Source of the DNA: Xylaria sp. FL1777
Lineage: Eukaryota > Ascomycota > Sordariomycetes > Xylariales > Xylariaceae
NCBI GenBank assembly: GCA_022578965.1
Contig: MU400578.1
Span: 161,604 to 225,603 of the forward strand
Length of the DNA stretch: 64,000 nt
Direction of reading: 5' to 3'
Shown here: piece after piece, positions 58,246 to 64,000 of the stretch
Numbering within the stretch: the first letter of the stretch is position 1
Layout: every line of letters begins with the position of its first letter
Position numbers and translations under genes: made by a program
The notes under the pieces: generated by a model
Told to the model about the DNA's origin: nothing
What the model saw: only the letters and a program-made list of their open reading frames with translations
Database searches by the model: none

Positions 58246-60651
58246 AGATAAGGGCAGAGCCTCGTTCGAGAAATGGAGGGCACTTAGACACGAGTGTCCC
58301 GTTTAGCTACAGCTTAGGTAGTATGCGCAAAATTAAATGCCACGTTACTTGCAGGGACGACCTCTGGGTGGCTCATCTGGTATGCATTATTTAACATCGG
58401 ATGTATATGTATGGAGCTTGGCACGAGAACGTCGCCACTCTCAGGTTCCGGGTCGGGAAATCGATATAGTAATATAAGGCCTACGAGATAACGCTGGCCT
58501 TGATGTTTCCACCGATCATAAAATGATGATGTTAATGAAGACAGCTCTCATATCATTGCGAAACTTAATACCCAGAATTTCTCAACCCTTTCAACGTTTC
58601 TTATCTAAGTGAATAGAGACTCCATTGAAGCATAATGACAAGTAGCTGGACTAATATCTTGAAGAAAGAACTTAATGAAGTGGTTGCAAAGTTTTGCAAA
58701 GGGAAAGGGAAAGTACCTAAGGCAAGTAGCTATTTTGGAGACGATCAATGTAGACTATGCATACTTAAAACGTCTAATGGAACTTCATTCCGGAGCTCCT
58801 TTTCTCTGCCTATGTTACGAAAATCTTTACTTCATCTAATTCTATCATAATTTATTTTTATTGAGACACAAGATCCGGAGGGGTGGTGGCAGCCATGTCA
58901 GCGAGCATCGTTCGTCTTTACCTAATATCGACATATTTTTATTAGACAACCATACGGAGCTGAATCGGTCAATAGAGAATTCATGGATAATTCTTTACTG
59001 TTACCCGCTACTCCCCAATTCGACTATGTAGATGATTACAAATAAAATGTGCCCGTTTGTAAAGACGCAGGCGCCTATGCTAGGTTATGCCCAGTAACTA
59101 GTAGTATAGGTTATACGACAGGATGCTGCACTTTATCGTCTTCAGCAACCCCGAAGCATAATTGAAGCTGCCCAGACCCTGTCGTGTGGCGTTCCTTATC
59201 CTAGTCTTGGTACAATTGCCATTGACTATTTCGCTAGATACTGCCCTCTCAAATACGACCGTGCCTCATGTATAGCTCAAGGGGAGTAATAAATATATTA
59301 TGTCGGTTGTCGGAATCAGAACTAACTCCTCTGTGTCAACACTAATGCATTGTGAGATCGTAATTAATTGGCTTAAAGGTTTTTAGCGCTTGCCACTATG
59401 TAGGTTGACTGAACCAGGAGACGCGAAGTCGTGTCAATCAATGGGTGTGACATTGATAGGATCAAGTTGCCAGGCTGTGATTGGCAATGATTGAAATAAA
59501 ATGCGCATCGACATATATTTAACGGGCCTGTAACCGTGTTAGCTTTAAGCCAATAGATTCTGCTTCCTAATGGACTTGATTGTCCGTTTGTGTTACACAT
59601 GCTGAACGCGCTGAACACCTTGTTCGGCGTAGTTACGCTGGTGTCCCGGCGCAAGCCCGGATGGGAGGTATGGACCTTGGCAGCCCAGAACAGATTATTG
59701 TATTCTAAATAGAGTCAATTCTCGGTTCCAAGCCCTGTTGCAGCAGCCCTTGTTATAGTTTGAAATACAGTTACTGATTTCAGGAGCATCCTCCCCATCT
59801 ATACACTTCACATGGCTACGCGCGGAGAGGTTGAATGAACGTATATATTTGGGGGAGCGTGAGCCTCTTCTTCGAGGCCTAGAGTGCGCTATGCAAGCCG
59901 GCTACTCTAGGACTCAAAAAACTGCCCAAACAAAAAAAAAAAAGCAAATATCTAAAAAACCCGTGACGATCTCCCTTCCGTCCGCCCTATAGGCACCGCT
60001 TACCCATCTAGCCCCTTGATGCGCCATCGAGAAAGTACGTAACGACTATAGCCGGCCGCCAATAGGTTTCAAGGGACGGTAGGTAGGTTAAAAAAAACTC
60101 CTGACTACCACTGAGAAACTGCCCCCTTCGTGGGAGGTGGAAAAGTAAGGTGATGGAGGGAAAATCCAATACGCGCGTACGCCGCGCGAGGCAGCCCCTA
60201 TACAGGGGCTACCAAGGCGGCGCTAGCCTAGTTGGTGAATAGAACAAGCCATGTCTATAATGGAGTTCTAAGTGTCACCTTTCAAAAAAGTTGTATTGTA
60301 GCTCATACAAACCAGACACTCGGAAGATAATCTTGCAGCTAGATGTCGTTTCCATCTGCTACCTTCCATGAACGAACGGCATGACTCGAGAGTAAAAGGT
60401 CCGTCAAAGGGATTTAAAGTTAAGAAATGGTAAAGCCTGCCAAGCGACGGATTTATCGAAACTATACGGTAACTTATCAAAGTGAAGTCACCCCGCGTTT
60501 TAGGGGTCTGTACGGCGAGCATCGCCTCAATCTGTAAGGCTCCTAAGACTTCTAGATTTCGAGTGTATTTGTCACGTTGACGGTGGGCCATTACCACATA
60601 ACACCGACAATCAAAAAAAGCCGGAAGAAAGCCCAAAAAGCAGCATTTATT
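58246..60651. other. Gene-poor flank of the AT-rich block
   Basis: No gene can be supported in 2.4 kb. At 59122-59289 a 55-codon frame reads DAALYRLQQPRSIIEAAQTL and on to CIAQGE; it looks coding-like but was not recognised. From about 59920 the DNA has A-runs followed by GC-rich sequence (59960-60250), possibly the end of a decayed element. The 133-codon minus frame at 60268-60666 has no support. Confidence 0.4.
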
Positions 60652-60684
60652 ACAATTACACCACAATTATACCACAATTACAAC
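60652..60684. repeat. Three 11-bp direct repeats at the AT-block border
   Basis: Units acaattacacc, acaattatacc and acaattacaac follow head to tail from 60652. They mark the switch from ordinary to extremely AT-rich DNA. Confidence 0.8.
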
Positions 60685-60832
60685 CTTTTATTTTATTCTA
60701 ATTAAATAAAACGGTAATAATAAAATTAATAATCATAATACTACTTTTTTTTTTAATTAAATTTTGAACTTTTGATTGTTAATGGCATATAGTAATAGCT
60801 TATAAATAAGTAAGCTACTACTATATGTTATC

Positions 60833-61010
60833 TTAAGTGCTTTAAACTAAAAACATAAAACAGCGGGCTATGCTTGCTGCAAGCTATAACTTACTTTTTT
60901 TAAAAGCCTGTGCAGATTTATTTTAAGTGCCTTAGACTAAAAACATAAAACAGCGGGCTGCGCTTGCTACAAGCTACGACCTACCTCTTTTAAAAGCTTA
61001 TGCAAATATA
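60833..61010. repeat. 88-bp tandem duplication differing almost only by transitions
   Basis: Copies 60833-60920 and 60923-61010 align without gaps and differ at about 14 sites; all but one are C/T or G/A. The second copy keeps more G and C (for example gctgcgc versus gctatgc), although both carry changes. They share the core aacataaaacagcgggct. Confidence 0.85.
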
Positions 61011-61030
61011 TTTGTAGGTTTAAAGCTTAT

Positions 61031-61056
61031 GTTTTATGTATTTTAGTTTAAAGTAC
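61031..61056. repeat. Partial inverted copy of the 88-bp repeat
   Basis: gttttatgt and tttagtttaaag match the reverse complement of 60837-60861 with one single-base indel and one substitution. Together with the direct pair this looks like a terminal part of a decayed element. Confidence 0.6.
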
Positions 61057-64000
61057 CTTTATTAATTTTTAAGCTAAGGTTTACTTTATATATGTATGTA
61101 TACTATTTATACCTATAAATTATTTGCTAATAAAACTTAAAAAAAACAATTATAATATTACTTAAAGCTTTTTATAATAATGCTTATATTTAGTGCTAAT
61201 TTTATAATTAAAATATTTTATTATGTTATAATGTTTTAAGCTTAAATAATTAAAAGTTAAGCTTTATTTGTTAATTTATTAATTAGTATTATTTTTTTAT
61301 TTTATTATAAAACTGCAAACTTTTAATAATTTTAGCTTTAGCTTAATTAATAATTGCTTTTTAAAAAAACTAATAGTTTTAAAACTTTTAAAATTTATTA
61401 AAAAATTTAGCAAACTAAATAAACTAGCTAATAATATAGTATTAAAATATTTACTTAATAATTATATTTAATATTTTATATAATATATTTTGCTATAATT
61501 AAAATATAATTAATAGCGTATATTAAAATATAACTTTATATAAACTATTATTAATGCTATTTTAAATTATTATTAATTTAATAAATTATATAAGCTTAAG
61601 CTTAAAGTTAAGCAAGTTAAATTAATTTAGCATATAATATTTTATTATAATAATATTATATTAATAGCTTAAACTAATTATAAAAAAAGCATTATATTAT
61701 AAATTATTTTAGTTATTATACAAAATATAATAATTTTATAGTTATACTTATTAAAACAATTAAAATATAATTAATTTAATTTAATTACTTAAATTTTTAA
61801 TACTTATTTATTATTAATAATAAATAATATAATAAAAATTAATTAATATTATATAAATAGTTATAAAAATATGTTTTTACTGTTTAATAAAATAATGTTA
61901 TATAAACTAAATTAGCTTTAAAATGCTTTATATATATTATTTTTAAGCTTAAATAAGCTACTTAAAAATACTTTATTAATTTGCTTTATAACTTTTTATT
62001 TAACTAAAAAATTATATTTATAGTTATTAATAAGCTTTATATAGTTTATTAATAAAAAAATTTCTAAATTATATACTTTAATATATATTATATAAAAGCA
62101 TTAATTTTATAAAATATACTATAGTTTAGTTATATTGTTATATTAAGCTTAAATGCTTAAAAGTTTATATTGCTTAAAGCTAAATTTTAATAGCAAAATA
62201 CTTATTTAAAAAAATTGCAATTTGTTTATATTTTAATTAATTAGCTTAATATATTTTTTGTTGTTTATTTTATAAAAAAAGATATTATTATAAAAAATTA
62301 CTAGTAATTAAGTTTTTTAATTAATAAAATATAACATAATATAGCACACTTAATCCTTAAAACCATTGTTTTTATAAATAGCAAAAAAAAGCTTATTACT
62401 ATGCGCTATTTTTTAATAATATAGCTTTAAAGGTTAAAGTTTATTTTAACTAAAATAAAGCGCTTTATTTAAAGATATAATATAAATATATGTTTTAATA
62501 ACTAATAATAATTATATAATAAGTTTATAAAGCTAAACTTTTTTTATTAAATTATATTTGCTATTATAGCTTTTAGAATAAAAATAAATATTTATAATAT
62601 AATACGTATTGTTTAGTTTAGCTTTGTTGCTTTTAAAAACTTTTTAAACTTATTATAAAGGTTTAATTAAGCTATTTAAAATAGTATAACATAAAAAATA
62701 GCATTTTTTTTTGCTTTTTATTAATATTTCGATTTATTAAAAGCGCAAAAAGTTAAGCTTTTTAAACTAAAGCATAAAAAAAAGCTACTAAAAAACAATT
62801 AAAATAATTTATGCTTTATAACAAATATAAGTAATAATGCGTTAAAAAGCTTAACGTTTAATTATATATAGTTTATATTATTAAACTACTAATTATTTAT
62901 AACTAATAAGCTTAAAAATAAAAATAGTTTAATAGTTAACTTTAAACTAAAATAGTTTAAACTAATTAAGCTTGCTAAATAAACTAAAGCTAAACTAAAG
63001 TTTAAAAATAAGCTATAAGCTATTTAGCTAAACATATATAAATTTATAAATATAAAATGCTTTAAAAAGTATACTTTATAGTTTTTATAGCAATTAAATA
63101 ATAAAAATATTAAAAAACAAAAAAATATATAATAAAAAGTATGCTATAATTTATATTATTATAACTTTAACTAATTATTAAAGTTACTATTAAAAATATA
63201 TTAGCAGTTTATGCTTTAAAAAAAAACTATTTTTTAGTTTTTATAGCAAAAGCTTTAAAAATTTTATATAAAACACTTTGCAAACTTATATTAATACTTA
63301 AACTTTACTATTAATAATATAGCAAAATATTTTATGCTAAAAAAAGTTTAGTAGTATATTATTGCTATATTTAACAAAGTAATTAATATAAATATTATAT
63401 TTTCTTTAGTTTATAATGCTATAAAAATATTTAAATAAAATAAATAAAAAAAATATAGCTATGTTTTATATACTAAGCTTTTTATAATATATTAGCATGC
63501 TTTTAATAAACATGCTAAGCATTTTGTAAACAAAGTATAAATTAAAAATATTACTAAAAATATATTTTGTTTAACCTTAAAATTAATACTAAAAATGCAA
63601 ACAAAGCAGCAATTAAATATTTATTAAACGTTTAATATATAGTTAAGCTAATTAGCTTTACGTTTAGCAGTAGTTATAACTTTTGTTTTGTTGTTTTTAG
63701 TAGAACTAATTATAGTTATATTATTTTTAAGTGCTTTTTTTATATATATAAATATATTGCTAGCTATAGATTTATTAATATAATTTAAACTACTAAAGCA
63801 CAATAAAGAATTATTAGTAAATAATAGTTTTAAAAGGCTAAAAAAAAAGCAAAAAAAATAAAACATATATAATATTCTGCGCTAATTTATATTTAGCTAT
63901 AGTTCTTTAGTTTCTTTTTTTTTTTTTTTTGCTTTTTTATAATTAAAAATATATAGCTACTATTTTTTATTACTTTTAATAAATAGCTTATTTTTATTAG

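Larger units (their letters stand above)
60685..64000. other. Extremely AT-rich block, no genes
   Basis: From about 60690 to the window end the sequence is almost entirely A and T, with G and C mostly in agct, gctt, tagc and similar contexts. CpG is nearly absent. No long frame with a recognisable motif is seen; the 72-codon frame at 63648-63866 is low complexity. Such blocks in filamentous ascomycetes are typically repeat DNA decayed by RIP, or centromeric/subtelomeric AT-isochores. Which of these applies cannot be told from the window. Confidence 0.85.

Noticed and set aside
60268..60666. 132-codon minus frame at the AT-block border
   Set aside because: No family motif and it runs into the 11-bp repeats; likely chance.
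63648..63866. 72-codon minus frame in the AT-rich block
   Set aside because: Low complexity (Phe, Lys, Asn, Ile) as expected from A/T-only sequence.

Overview
The window looks like nuclear DNA of a filamentous ascomycete (Pezizomycotina). I lean to a Sordariomycete, possibly Xylariales-like, but this is an inference. The evidence is many short introns (about 48-155 bp) with GTNNGT donors and CTAAC-type branch points, a BimC-type kinesin-5 gene, a HET-like protein, a patatin/FabD-lysophospholipase-like protein, intergenic motifs of the tacctaggta/ggtacct kind, and a terminal AT-rich block with a transition-only repeat signature of the sort left by RIP (repeat-induced point mutation). No tRNA, rRNA, CRISPR array or prokaryotic feature was recognised.

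Layout. 1-5.4 kb: no recognisable gene. 5.4-10.1 kb: a divergent pair, a conserved fungal protein of unknown function (-) and mitochondrial isoleucyl-tRNA synthetase (+). 10.8-11.8 kb: a low-complexity Ser-Asp/Asn-Asp repeat protein (-). 13.2-24.7 kb: kinesin-5 (-), a PHAF1/UPF0183 autophagy-type protein (+), an NAD-dependent epimerase/reductase (-) and a flavin monooxygenase (-). 26.4-32.4 kb: a Cep57/Ppc89-type spindle-pole coiled-coil protein with two in-frame TAG codons (+), a small Nudix-like protein behind a 10 x 10-bp repeated leader (+), and the exon-junction-complex protein Y14 (+). 33.4-34.4 kb: a decayed full-length LIS1/NudF/PAC1 copy. 35.9-48.9 kb: a HET-like membrane protein (+), an MFS transporter (-), a vWA-domain protein (-), a BBE-type FAD oxidase (+) and a small hypothetical protein (-). 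49.3-52.1 kb: a highly reducing PKS remnant joined directly to a decayed glycyl-tRNA synthetase copy that keeps its introns. 52.5-57.0 kb: a 10-exon, 1356-aa protein with zinc finger, P-loop NTPase, RING-like and patatin phospholipase modules (-). 57-60.7 kb: gene-poor, with transposon-like debris. 60.7-64 kb: an extremely AT-rich block.

How the parts relate. The left two thirds is mostly housekeeping and cell-division genes. The right third is accessory: an immunity/incompatibility-type gene, oxidative and transport genes, pseudogenes of essential genes, and AT-rich repeat-decayed DNA. The accessory genes do not form an obvious biosynthetic cluster, because the only PKS is a remnant. The best candidate for an under-described system is the zinc finger/P-loop/RING/patatin protein next to the graveyard of duplicated housekeeping genes. 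Gene models were spliced by hand. Exon junctions were checked for frame, and all multi-exon models given close in frame except where stated.
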